Positions 51,236 through 62,974 of a stretch of DNA of 64,000 bases are shown one piece after another. The stretch's first letter is position 1, and each line of letters starts with the position of its first letter. The stretch spans positions 682,001-746,000 of the forward strand of contig JAMJFZ010000070.1 of the NCBI GenBank assembly GCA_026225945.1, given 5' to 3'. The position numbers and the translations under genes were made by a program. Under the pieces are notes generated by a model, which saw only the letters and a program-made list of their open reading frames with translations, searched no databases and was not told the origin of the DNA. This DNA comes from Cricetomys ansorgei (Eukaryota; Chordata; Mammalia; Rodentia; Nesomyidae).

Positions 51236-52550
51236 AATCTGCAGCTGTGAACAGAAGTCTGTCATTAATATTTGTAATATCACCCCTGGTGTCAAGTCCT
51301 TTCACTCACGTTTTGGAAACAAACATTTCTGAAAAATCTTCAGTTAAAATAAGAAAAGGATAAAATTTATTATTAGTACACCTCCTGTGGCTGCTCAACA
51401 AAGAAGAATAAGGAGGATTATTCATATGTAGAAACCTTTCCAAACCTCAGGGGAAGAAACCACTGTCACAGCCAATGCCATACTCAATAGTGGAACCCCA
51501 AACATCGGAGTTCAGTTGCTTTAGTTCATTAAGAACTACCCAGGTGCAGATCATAAGCAATCAAATATGCTATATAGAAATCCAAAACCTACAGAAAATA
51601 CAAAACTCCAGGACCTAGGAAGACATTCATCCAACTTTGCACAATACAATTATTTTATACTTGACTAAAAATAATCTTGTACAAGATATTCAATACTCAG
51701 GAAAACCTGAAGGTAAGATGTCATCATGTCACTGTCCTGATTTTCATGAATGAAAGAAACAATAAATTTTCTCCTTAACAGAAAGAAGTTGACAAACTTT
51801 TTCGGGCATTTTTAAACATAGCTGAGCCAGCTGAATCCATAGACCGACAAACTTTCCTTTAAAGCCCAATAAACCGTAGTATAACTTGTGTCTTTGAACT
51901 TGATATTTTGAACTTTACATTCTAATTCTAAGCCTTTACAGAAGTAGCCTCATTGACAGTGCCTTGAGAATATTCTGAGCATTTCTTCTCTTATCTAAAG
52001 TGTACAAACCTTGTTTCATTAAATCAGATCCACAGACAACTCCTCACTCTAACCTTGATAAAGTTATCTTACTGCCTAACTTTCTAACTCCTAACTTTCA
52101 CTTATCTTACTGACCTTTACTTTTCCTCTAACTTTTCTAGCCCTCTTCTATCATCTTTTTTCTCCTCTTTATTTTTAATTTGTTTTCCTTCATGTTATGA
52201 TACAAAAATTATATTTCATGTGGCAATCTGATACCTGCCCATGATTACTCTCTGTTCTTTTTCGTCTTCTTTTTTACCCTCCTCACTATACACACATTTA
52301 TTTCTTGCTTATCCACTTTTCAAATCCAAAATATGTTGCTTCTGACTTTATGTCGATTTGTTTCCTTTTCTTGCTTTTATTCAACCCACTCCTTATATTG
52401 CATCTCTTCCTGCCCTATCATAGCCTACTTTGTACATTAAGGCACCACATTAAAAAAGATGACAATACACAAGGATCTTCATATACACTAATACTTGATT
52501 GTGACACAGAGATAATTATAACAGCTATGTGATATATTAATCAAAGATGC

Positions 52551-52552
<2 letters not shown>

Positions 52553-52611
<59 letters not shown>
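52553..52611 (+). repeat. (TA)n microsatellite, ~29 units
   Basis: Pure TA run at the site where A has a mixed TG/TA tract and B only a short one. Confidence 0.98.
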
Positions 52612-52613
<2 letters not shown>

Positions 52614-53054
52614 ATTGAAATAAATTTTTATTTGTAATTCAAAATTTGATGTACAAATATATATACATACATTATATTCAGGCTTTACTGTTGTTCATGA
52701 ATTAATATTCATATAAATCAAGGATTTATAAGATGGAATATGTGAATAGCATGGTATTGAAAATTAAAAACCAAAGAACTAATAGGCTACTATTACTACT
52801 TTCATTGTAGGGTATTTATTGTATTCAATAATGTCAGTTCACTACCTAATAGAAATGACAGAAATCAAAGACAAGGAGGAATCATGAATTGAAGAAGACA
52901 GAAGACTGATCATTACATCAACCTGAATACCGCAGTTAGCAAAATAAATGTGTTTTGACTTTCCAAACTACCAAATGAGGCAATTTTTCTAAAAAATTAA
53001 TTTTTATATCAACATTGATTTAAGGATAAACAATAATGTAAAGATTCATGAAAG

Positions 53055-53215
53055 AGTGATGATGTACACTTAAAATCCTAATACCCAGGAAGCAGTTAAT
53101 GTTTGAATTTTACATATATAAGGTAAACCTAGCCACCATAGTGAGATTTGTGCCAATATAAACTAGATTGTTACTTTTGTCTCAAGTACAGCAAGAACAA
53201 CAACAAAAATACCCA
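53055..53215 (+). mobile_element. Decayed B1-like SINE, copy D
   Basis: Counterpart of 7158-7315: gatgtacacttaaaatccta, then actagattgttacttttgtctcaag and an A/C-rich tail. Confidence 0.5.
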
Positions 53216-53499
53216 ATATTAATGGTCAAATATCACTCAAACTTGGATTGACAATTGTCAGCAGAGTCAAATAAAGAGAGGTGTAATAGAGGACTTCATA
53301 TACTAGCAGTAACCAACATCTGGATAACAGGGCTTAAGGCCTTCCCAAAAAGAGGTAATTAATGCAAGAAGGAAATCTAGTAAGCCAAACAGAGTTACTT
53401 TCGTCATGAATCGTAGAATCCGTACCCATCATTTCCTAGAACAACATAATTTAAAACTATATTCTAAATGCCCTTAAACTAATGAATAACTGTAGCACT

Positions 53500-53727
53500 A
53501 CACCCTGATTGAAGTGCCTTCCCTTTGCAACTGATATTATCACAGTAAATTACAATTTGTCAAATGGAGACAACAATATGTCATGGAATGCACAGGTCCA
53601 ATGGAAATATTTATTGCACAACTCAGTATGAATGGCTATGCAACCAGTACAAAGAAGTATCTGAAAGAATGTAAGAGTAGTGGACAAGAAGTGTGTTTAA
53701 AGATATTGTCTTCTGAAATAATACAGG
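53500..53727 (+). mobile_element. L1 3'-UTR fragment i, copy D, cut short by deletion
   Basis: Starts as in A (tgaagtgccttccctttgcaac), but at about 53727 it passes directly into the counterpart of A 8369 (tctcattaataattatg). The polypurine end of the element is deleted. Confidence 0.6.
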
Positions 53728-54244
53728 GTCTTCTCATTAATAATTATGTATTTGTTATATTTGTTGTGCTCTATTATTAAATTTTAGTAAATGATTTCAG
53801 GATTCTTTAAGTAATTTTCAAAATAAGTTTAATTGAGTGTTTCCAAACCTCATTCTTATTTCTTTTCTAGATTTCTTTTGTGTGTAATGTCTATCTTCTG
53901 TGAAAAGAAATGTAGCAAGAAGAAATAGATGCAGAATGAGAAAAAGTGAGTAATGTGAGGAAACTGAAAATCTAACAGCAAAAAAAGTCAATAAAGAACA
54001 ATAACTTTGCTTCCTCACACATATTAATTTTGTTTGCCTTGAATATTTTGCCTGTTTTTTTCTTAACTTCTAGGCAGGTTGTAGTCTCAGGTGAGCGGCC
54101 AGAGCAAGAGGAGCCTGTGAAAATGCAATGTGTCCTTGGAAACAATCTATAGTGTCAATATTCTGTTTCCTTTATTCAGTGAACTTGATATTCATAGTTA
54201 CTGTGGTTGATTTTACCCCACAAACATGAAGAAAATAAGTCCTT

Positions 54245-54550
54245 ATGTCTTCTCACCATTTGGATAAGTATAAAATGAAATGTGAGTATGAGGACAGGTG
54301 GAAGAAATTAAAAGACATTGATTTTCGTGTTGTTGAAAATAAACAGAGGAAGTGGTGTAGTCCAGACTTTATTTCAATGTTAGGAGAATCTGATGAGATA
54401 TTAGCACTATTTTGTGATTACGTAGAGACACAAGAGAGTCAATCAAGAAACAATTTCGGTTCGTATTTCATAAAGGTTTTCGAAAATGAAATTATGAATT
54501 TAGGTGGTGTATATGCTTATATTCAAAGAAGACAGAAAATATCCAATTAG
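54245..54550 (+). other. Shared short frame ORF1, copy D (101 codons)
   Basis: The longest version of ORF1. The ancestral ATG (MKCEYEDRWKKLKDI) is preceded by ten further open codons. It is intact to the same stop region as copy A. The near-neutral ratio of replacement to silent changes against A argues against current selection. Confidence 0.2.
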
Positions 54551-54954
54551 CTTTTGCACCAAAAAAAAGAGGGAAAATGGAAAAAAATTAAAAAGCTATT
54601 CTGATATGACCTCAAATTGAATGGATGATGCAAATTCCCTAGGATTGAACAGAAAGCACAACACACCGGAAAAACTGAGGATGGGGTTTCTGACATGACT
54701 TATCACTTAACTCAAGATAATGAATACTTGTTTTTAAGACTCTTATGATCAATTCATCTTTTCCTGAGTAAATCAGAGTTTGTGATTAAGAAAACTCAGT
54801 TTTTAGACAAAGTAATGGAATCAAAATATAGATATTAAATTTGGAATAATAAAATACAGTTATTTTTCAAAATAAATGGTAGTAAGTTGTCAATAGGTAT
54901 TTTATGAAAAAGAATTATGAAAATCATGAAATCAAAATAACTTTTACAGCATAG

Positions 54955-55993
54955 TTAAAGGAGAGCCCCAGTAAAACATGTGGATCTCTCTGTGAAGGGG
55001 ATATTGAACAAATTTTGCAGGTTAACTGGCTGAGGATGGTAATGTATCACCTTTGGGCAAAGGATAATAGGCAGAGAATATAGGGAATACATACAGGAAT
55101 TGGACGATATTTTGGAGGTATGCTTCAAAACTAGTACTGTTGAAACTCCCTGCCTTTCACAAGGGTGACCATAGAGAAAAATCCTAGTAATCGGAAATAT
55201 AAAACCTGTATTGGCCATCTTCTATAACCAGGAAAAGCTTATAGAAGTTCTACTGGGACACCAACAAAGACACAAAAGCTTCGACCTACTAATTGCTCTG
55301 TCTTCAAGACATATGGGGCCCTTGGATAGGCAACAAAACAAGAGATGTAACAGATGATTGACACTGCAGGGCTGGCGAGCAACTAGACTCTGGATATCCC
55401 ATATTTGATTCATAATGAAGTTTGGCTTTATTCATAGATCAGTGTCTAGTCTAATCTTCATCACAGAAGCTTCCTCTTGTACCTGATGGGAGCAGTTAGG
55501 GAGTCCCATGGCCAAACATTGGGTGGGAGTTACAAAACAAGGGGTAAGACAGCAGAGAGAAATTGAGGGGACTAAAGGGTCGAACGCAATAGGAGACATG
55601 CCTCATGGAATCAACTGTCCAGGAAACATCGTTGCTCTGAGAGACTGAAACAGTTGTCAGCGATCTTGCGTTGGTCTGTGGTAGGTCCCCCACATATATT
55701 GTAAGGGAATTAGGCTGTATATTTTTGTAGAACTCTTACAAGTTTAAGTGATAGTTTTCTGACATATTTGCCTGCTTTATGGGCCCTGTTACATGGTGTG
55801 TTCTGATTTTCCTTTTTTAGGAAAATCAGGATAGGAGCATAAGTGGATCTGAGGGACAGGGTAGATGGGGAAGAACTTGGAGTAGTGGAGGGAGGGGAGC
55901 CTGCTTTCTGGATGTATAGTCCACAGGGCAAAAATGAAATTAAGGAAAATTAAGAAATAAAAAGTAAGATCTGTAATTAAAAAAAAAAAAAAC
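54955..55993 (+). mobile_element. L1 3'-UTR insertion ii, copy D
   Basis: Counterpart of 9600-10620 with catcttctataaccagga, catcacagaagcttcctctt, cattgggtgggagtt, the polypurine tract (55850-55905) and the A-rich tail ending at about 55993. Confidence 0.7.
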
Positions 55994-56656
55994 CTCTATG
56001 TCATCTTCCTTTGAAAAGTAGAACTGCATCCAGGTGAATCATAGTCCTATGTATTTACAACAAAAAATGTATGAGAAACTGTCCCTGAAATTTAAAAAAC
56101 ATGGACACTGGATTTAGGAAACTTTTTCACGGGAATCACCAATTAGTTATTACATTCTTACACAGGACAGAGAGGCAGGGGAGGAGACGTAATGTTTATA
56201 AAAATGTACATATTTGGGAATTTGAAGCATACGTTGGCAAAAGAGCATAAGCTTTAAGAATTATGAAGAAATCCATAGTATCATTAATGAAAAGTATACA
56301 CATCAAGTAGTAACAAATAATTTTTACAAAGGAATATAGATAATAAATATAACAATGGATTTCATTCCTTCTGGAAATATAAATTTATCTCAAAGCAAAC
56401 CATACTGATCATATTGCTAATTTTCTGTACACTATGGATTCCTTTGTTGATACTAATTCTTAGCATCAAGCCAAGAAATACAGCAGATGGGTACTGATAA
56501 ACAGAAGAAGTCAATGAGTCATCCATTTGGTTAGAAAATTTCAATAAACGGAAATATATCGTCTTATGTAATTGGATTATAAAGTGGAACCTCCACCATT
56601 CTTATTCTTTCATAAAAGAAAACAAAACAACATAAAGAAATAATGAAAAGGAGTGT

Positions 56657-56899
56657 GTGACCCTTTCATTCTTACTTTCAGAATTTTACATTTTCAGTGA
56701 ATATACCCATTCTATGAAGTTCACAAAGCTGAAGATTGCTTCTTGGGACAGAGTGGAATGTTTTCATGGAAGAAAGCCTAGCTGTGTTATAGAGGCCAAA
56801 TGCTGTGAGTGTGATTTTACAGAGTGTCTAAAGATTTCAAATTTCAATCAGTTCTTCAAGACATTTTTTCCATTTATTGAAAGAGTGGAAAATCTTTGA
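56657..56899 (+). other. Shared short frame ORF2, copy D (80 codons)
   Basis: Open counterpart of the ORF2 centre (MKFTKLKIASWDRVE, then AKCCECDFTECLK). Together with A it is one of two copies without a stop at the tryptophan codon. No family recognised. Confidence 0.15.
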
Positions 56900-58945
56900 C
56901 AAATTCAGTAAGGTGCTTTTTGTTTTAGAAAATAATCCTTCAAGATTTCACAATAGGGAAATTTTTATCTCATATGTCTCACATCTCCATACCAAGGTTG
57001 TCAAAAACCCCACACAAATTAATTACCTTTCAAAATATCGTTTATTTTAGTTTATTTTGTGACCCTATGAATTTAATCGGAGATACATGTGTGACCACGG
57101 TTTTGTAACTAACTATTATACCGTAATGGCCTCACCAGTGGGAATTATGGGAAATGTTAGAGCTCACCCTATTGAAAAACCATACTGATAAAAGGCCCCT
57201 AATTCAGGAAGAATGAGAAAAATCTCAAACTAAATGTTCTCATCTATGCATCCCATCAGACAGGCCAAGTTCAGGCAAATATTCTAACTCTGAATATAAA
57301 GAACGGCTAACCAGTGGGACCTAATCATAGTAAAATGCATTTGACATATAAAAGTACCATGATTGTTTTATTTTTTTGAATTTGACAAGCATATGTACTA
57401 TCTCACAGAAAAATATTTGTCATGTTTCAATTTATAAATGCTGCTAGAGATTTTTTATTTATACATTGTGAATGCATGTGCTGTTATATATGATAATTTG
57501 AGATATCTTCTTCAAATGTGTGAATTTTCTTTTAAGCATTTCATCCATATGTCTCATAGGTCCATGTATCTAAAATTTGATAAGTTTTACCTCTCTTCCT
57601 CTGATTCTCTTGTCTTCATAAAGCAACGCATACACTCAATGATTTGTCCATAAAGAATCTTTCCTTACTCCAATACCCAAATTTTAAAGCTCATTCTGAC
57701 CAGTTATTCTAAATTTCTCCTCTTTCATCTGTTAAATATAAAAATCTCTGACTTTCCTGCATGTAGTTCTACATTATTCTGGAAAATGACTTTGAAAGTT
57801 CTGAATGCAGATCTTCAGTTTTTCTAAAAACACCTAAAATGTGATGAATAAAAATTTCGACAATTTTTTTATCCAAAACAATCTGCAATGAGTGTTAACA
57901 ATAACATGCTCCTTCACTTTTTCAGTAACTGTGTGTGTTTATTATTATTAAATTAGTATATATATTTCAACATCAGTACACTATAAAGTTATGATTTTGT
58001 AAAGAAATCTATAGTTTAACCACACCAAGATTAATCAAACATGATGATTATGAAAAGTAAATATTATTAAATTTTTGGATAAGTTATAAATATCTTCTGA
58101 ATTTCCAACCTCATGCTGTTCCTTTGACTTTGTGTTCTTGTATTATCAAATTCAATTATCATCATCTATTAAGATTCAAGTCAGAATATATTTATTTTAT
58201 TATTTTGTTCTCTCATCTTCCCACTTAGGTTTAACAGGAATGGGTCCTTGACATTCCCAAGTGTTTTTTCTGGAGTAGAACATTGGTTATTTCAATTTAC
58301 TACTTAACATATATGTCTCATTGCCCCAAATATCTAAACATTGATCATGTTTTGCTTTCCTCTCTACAGCCTTTTTAAAATCCTAGGTTAGAGAAATGTT
58401 TCATTAGTGATTTCACAAAGAGAAGGTTTTATATGTCCAATGTCCATGATCTTACATCTTAATATGACTAAGTTTTTAGCTGCTTTTCTTGAAAATATAG
58501 ATTGATGGTTTATCTGGACCAGCATACATTGGAAAAAAAAACTGTGGAATATTTGTTATAGATCTTTATTCTATGTTAAAATTTTTTTATGACCAGAGAT
58601 ATTTTATCTCATGCTTATCAAAATGTTTTTGTTTTGAAAATATACTACAAAATTCTCTTTAAAATCAAATTAATTGATATATTTTTATTATTCACAAATC
58701 AATATCTACATTTAGGCTAAATTGAAGTATAAAACAGATATAAACTCTTTTAAAACCATACTGAATTTTAAACACTACTAAGTTGAATCAAAAATGGGAG
58801 TTTGAAAGGACAATACTCTTTATAATTAGGTTGAGTGATGAATCATTTCAGAATCATCAAGGTCCACAGAGTGCTGTGGCTTTGGCTCCCAGTACAATCC
58901 TAGGCAATGTGCCTTTTTTATTCAGTTGAAGGTCAAATCATAACA

Positions 58946-61373
58946 GCTTTTTAAATACTTCTTTGTTCCTTCTTTAAAACTCTTTTTTATGTCATCACTG
59001 CTTCACAAATTTCATTATACTTGTATAACTACAAGCAAAACTTAAATTCAATTATTAATCTTATTTCTGAGAAGACTTTTCGAATACTAAATGCATTCAT
59101 TTATTTACTGATTCTCTTATTTTTCTCCATAATCACAGTGATATTAGTTCAGCAAAAATTCACAAAGGTGAAATTTAAAAGCTCGTTAATTTAAAAAATA
59201 TAAAACTCAATGTGTTTCCATTTCTTTTCCATTTTTAAATATTTTTTTAAAAATTTCAGTTCCTGCTACTTTTAAAAGTGAGGATAGTTAAGGACTCATT
59301 TTCATCTCTCTGGCAAAATTCAACAAACCATAGTAACTATGAATTCTAAGTTCACTGAGCTATAAAATAACCAGAATATTGATGTAAAATGTTCATATCA
59401 AGATCATATTTAATCCTCAGAGCCTTCTCTTTGTCTCTAGATGACCTTATACTAATACTTGGATCAAACAAGAGGAACAAACAACATCTTCCAAGGCAAA
59501 TATTACTTTAAACACATGAAGAAGAAAAGCGTGGTGTTTAAACTCTGTGTCTTGATGTTGCTTTAGTACTTTTTCTAGGTAATCAACTTGGTTTTCAACA
59601 TGTGTTTCTATTTCTTCCTATTTCTGAATTTAACCTTTCACAAAATATTTATAGGAAAACTCAATGGTCAAACTCCAGAGAGTTGTGGTAGTTTGAGAGA
59701 GATTCTATTAAAACTGTACGTATGAAAATATATGTAAAAACTCTGAAAGCATGTGACGAAGAATGATATTGTGTCAATTTCAAAAATGAGCAAGATGACA
59801 CAATAATGACATGAGTTAAAATAAAACATAGTCAACTTAAATATTGTCAATAATGTAAAATATTTATTCCCAGTAATGTTCACTATTAGGAAGAATATTC
59901 TTGCTAAAATGGCAAATGTCAAATTATGTTCTTTATATAATAAATCATGTTTTAATGCACAATTTAAGGTTTCATTTGTAAAAAAAATTCATCACAGCTC
60001 TCCCATCTTTCTTCCATCCATTCTCTCCCAGAAGAAGCTCCTCACATGCCCCCATTCCCAAGATTATATGCTATTTTTCTTTGGTTTTTATTATCACATA
60101 AACAGACATGCTCAAAAACATACAAACACACACACATATGTATATATCTGTAATTTTGTGTTTTCCAACTAGCAGAATCTGTTTTTTGTTTCATGAGTAT
60201 ATATGTTTACACAATTGATAACTGAAGATATGTGTGATCCACTAGGGAAATGGTTGGGGGGGAGTACCCCATCTTTTCTGCTGTAGAGGAAGGGACAAGA
60301 CCAGAAGATTGGCCTGGAAGGAATGGAGAGAGTGATAAGTATCTGCATTTGACATACTGGCCTGGTCACTCTGCACTCGACACCAGTCAGGGAGCTCTTC
60401 TCTTAAAAAAGCTTGGTCCCCAGTTTTCAGCAGTTATTATTCTCTTTCAGATCATTTTCTATGGTTGGGACAGCTTGAATTACTTCCCTTCCATATTTAC
60501 TTGCTTACTTTTATCACCATTTTTACACTCTTGATTGTAGGTTTGTTTATAAGACAGACTATATGACTGCAGACATTCTGTTATTTTGGCTTTTAGAAAC
60601 TTTCTTGTTTACTCTCCTGAAATAGTTTGTGTACCATAGATGGAGGAGCTCTGTTGCTGATATATCTATTGGGGCTAGGTTACTTATGATATATTTATCT
60701 GTGCATTGTGTTCATTTGTGGATTTTTGTCATGTTATTTATTTTCTATAAAGAAAAGTGCCCTTACTGAATGGTGATAGCTATACAAATCTTGGCGGAAA
60801 AAAGATTTAGAATGTATAATGGAATTAGGTTGATCTAGCAAGATAATGGGATTAGGCAATTTTTATGAACCATAATCTAAATAGATCTTGATGGTTTAAT
60901 AGACTCCCAGTACCAGATAGGATTTCCCCTCCTGCAGAGGGCCCTATGGTCCTATTAGACAGTTGTGTTTGTAATGAAGATGTGAATGTCAATCAGTGCT
61001 CCATTTTACAATTCTAGTCTTTTTGGTAATTGATATGATTCACAGATGTTGCAATTGGTAGAGTGGATAATTCCTTCCATCCCGTGTTAGCATTGATAGA
61101 GTTTTCTAAAATCAGCAATGCTAGACTTCAGTAAAGGAGCTTTCATGTCAGAGCCAGTTAGAATTATCTGTATCTTGTGTCTTAGTGTGCACTATCTTCA
61201 GAAATAAAGGCCAGGAAACAAAACAAAACAATAACATGAATAGTTTCTGTAGTCACTTGGCTTAATGTGACCAACCACTTAAAAGGAAGTGTTCTGTGTA
61301 TGATATTCAATTTTTAATAGTCTATTTATCTCTTGGGACTCTTTGTTAGTCCTACTTGGTGACTTCTTATAAA

Positions 61374-61432
<59 letters not shown>

Positions 61433-61995
61433 CAGTGATAATATTTAAATAGAATGGACTGATAGAAAAATTATAGTGTTTGTACACACATATATATGTA
61501 CATATAAATATACATTTATATATATAAATATATATACATTCTTGTTTTATATAACTAAGTATAAAATTAATGATATCTTGAGGCCTTATCAAAAATTCTT
61601 GATATAAGCTTTTCATCCTTCTACTCGGTTATTGACGCAATTGGAAATACTGTCCCATTATTCCATTTCCAAACCATTTCATCTTTACTCTGTTATCCTA
61701 CATTCTCCTAACAGCCTACAATCCTTTTATATTTTTCTGGTTTCCTGTAGTTACTCCATGTTACATATTCATGTATGTGGATACAGAGAAAGGAACAACA
61801 CAAATGAAAGAACATGATGTGATTTTCTTTCTGTATCTGGTTTATCGAACTCTATACAATCTTTTCTCATTTCTTCCATTTACTGATATTCTATTCACTT
61901 CTTATTCACATCATGGTTGAATGTTTCCTTGGCTGTGTGTGTGAAAAAACTTTTTAACATTTTGTTAATACTCTGATCAATTTTTGAACTTAATT
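58946..61995. mobile_element. ~3 kb insertion splitting copy D from G
   Basis: B runs uninterrupted from aggtcaaaccagaacagg into ttttgaaaatggagtcctg. In D the same two halves lie 3.05 kb apart, each bordered by tttt (cagctttt on the left, attctttt on the right). The insert has an AT-rich left third, a less AT-rich middle (about 60170-61250) and a CA tract. The 94-codon frame at 60250-60534 has no recognised motif. The family is not identified. It may be a composite of several insertions. Confidence 0.55.
61375..61430 (+). repeat. (CA)n/(TA)n microsatellite
   Basis: About 23 CA units followed by a short TA run. Further tatata clusters reach to about 61540. Confidence 0.97.
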
Positions 61996-62370
61996 CTTTT
62001 GAATATGGAGTCCTGTGCAAGAAGTTCTTTCACATATATTCTGTAGGCTAATTTGCTTGTTCTCTTCATTACTGTATCAGTGTTTCAGATTTAATATTTA
62101 TGTCTTAGATCCAATTGGATTTAATTTTTGTGCAAGGTGATTGAAGGAAGTGTACTTGTCTACTTTCATTCCTCTCACAAAAACATCCAATTTTTCCTTA
62201 AGCAATTGTTGAAGATATTTTTTTACTCCAGCTTTTTTTTGGCAGATTTGTCAATTATTTTTAGAAGAAAAAAATATTTACTTCAACAAGGCAGCTTCAT
62301 TTTTTTTAAAAAAATATTTCTTTCAATTATTTTTCACATTTATGATGTATTGTCATTTCTTTGCTTTGAA
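61996..62370 (-). mobile_element. Antisense L1 ORF2 fragment, in G
   Basis: Counterpart of 27825-28200. The plus-strand frame at 62128-62394 is an artefact of antisense L1. Confidence 0.65.
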
Positions 62371-62970
62371 TCCTGTGATTGGCAAGGGAATTAAGACAGG
62401 TAGGAGATAACAATTCTGAAATGTCAATTGTCCTTCACAGTAGAACAGTTATTGTGATTCAAAGTCAAACTACTGCTGGACAAACAAGTCAGTGAATAAA
62501 ACACTTTCATAGTATTGTAGAAATTGAATAAAATAAACTGTATAAAAAATTCTGAATCTCACATGACAGATAAAATGCAGAATTCAGTACTTTTCCAGCA
62601 GTGAAATTTAAATGTACACTATTTATAACTACGTTTTCTGGTACTTTCAATTTGTTTCAATGTGGATGATAAGTTATTTAAACATTATTTTCTTGTATAT
62701 AATGGCGGATTTTTTTTTAAAATTAGCCTGTGAAGGAGTCTAGCATTTTTTAAAGTGAAATACTATTAAATTACTTTCTACATACTCTTTCCTCCATCCT
62801 GCCATTCCTGTCCATGAAAGTTCTCTCTCCTATCCATCTTACTCTCCAGTTGGTACCCTGTTTCTAATGGTTGTTATTGTTACATGTATATACATAATGC
62901 CTATGCATGTATATATAAAATATTTGCATACAACTTGGTCAATCTGTTTTTATTGTATATATGTATTGCT
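61996..62970. repeat. Duplicon piece G (end of copy D)
   Basis: Matches B 27820-28770 in order: gagtcctgtgcaagaagttc, then gggaattaagacaggtagg, then ttgcatacaacttggtcaatctg. The antisense L1 ORF2 fragment (61996-62370) is inside it. After 62970 it changes to X3, whereas B changes to spacer. Confidence 0.85.
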
Positions 62971-62974
62971 TCAG

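Larger units (their letters stand above)
51235..58945. repeat. Duplicon copy D
   Basis: Starts at gcagctgtgaacagaagtct (A 5362), so the head with the antisense L1 and minisatellite is missing. It continues through to the B tail (aggtcaaatcataacagctt, against B 27808). It carries an expanded TA run and a private deletion at about 53727 that removes the counterpart of A 7835-8368. At 58945 it is interrupted, and it resumes as G at 61996. Confidence 0.9.
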
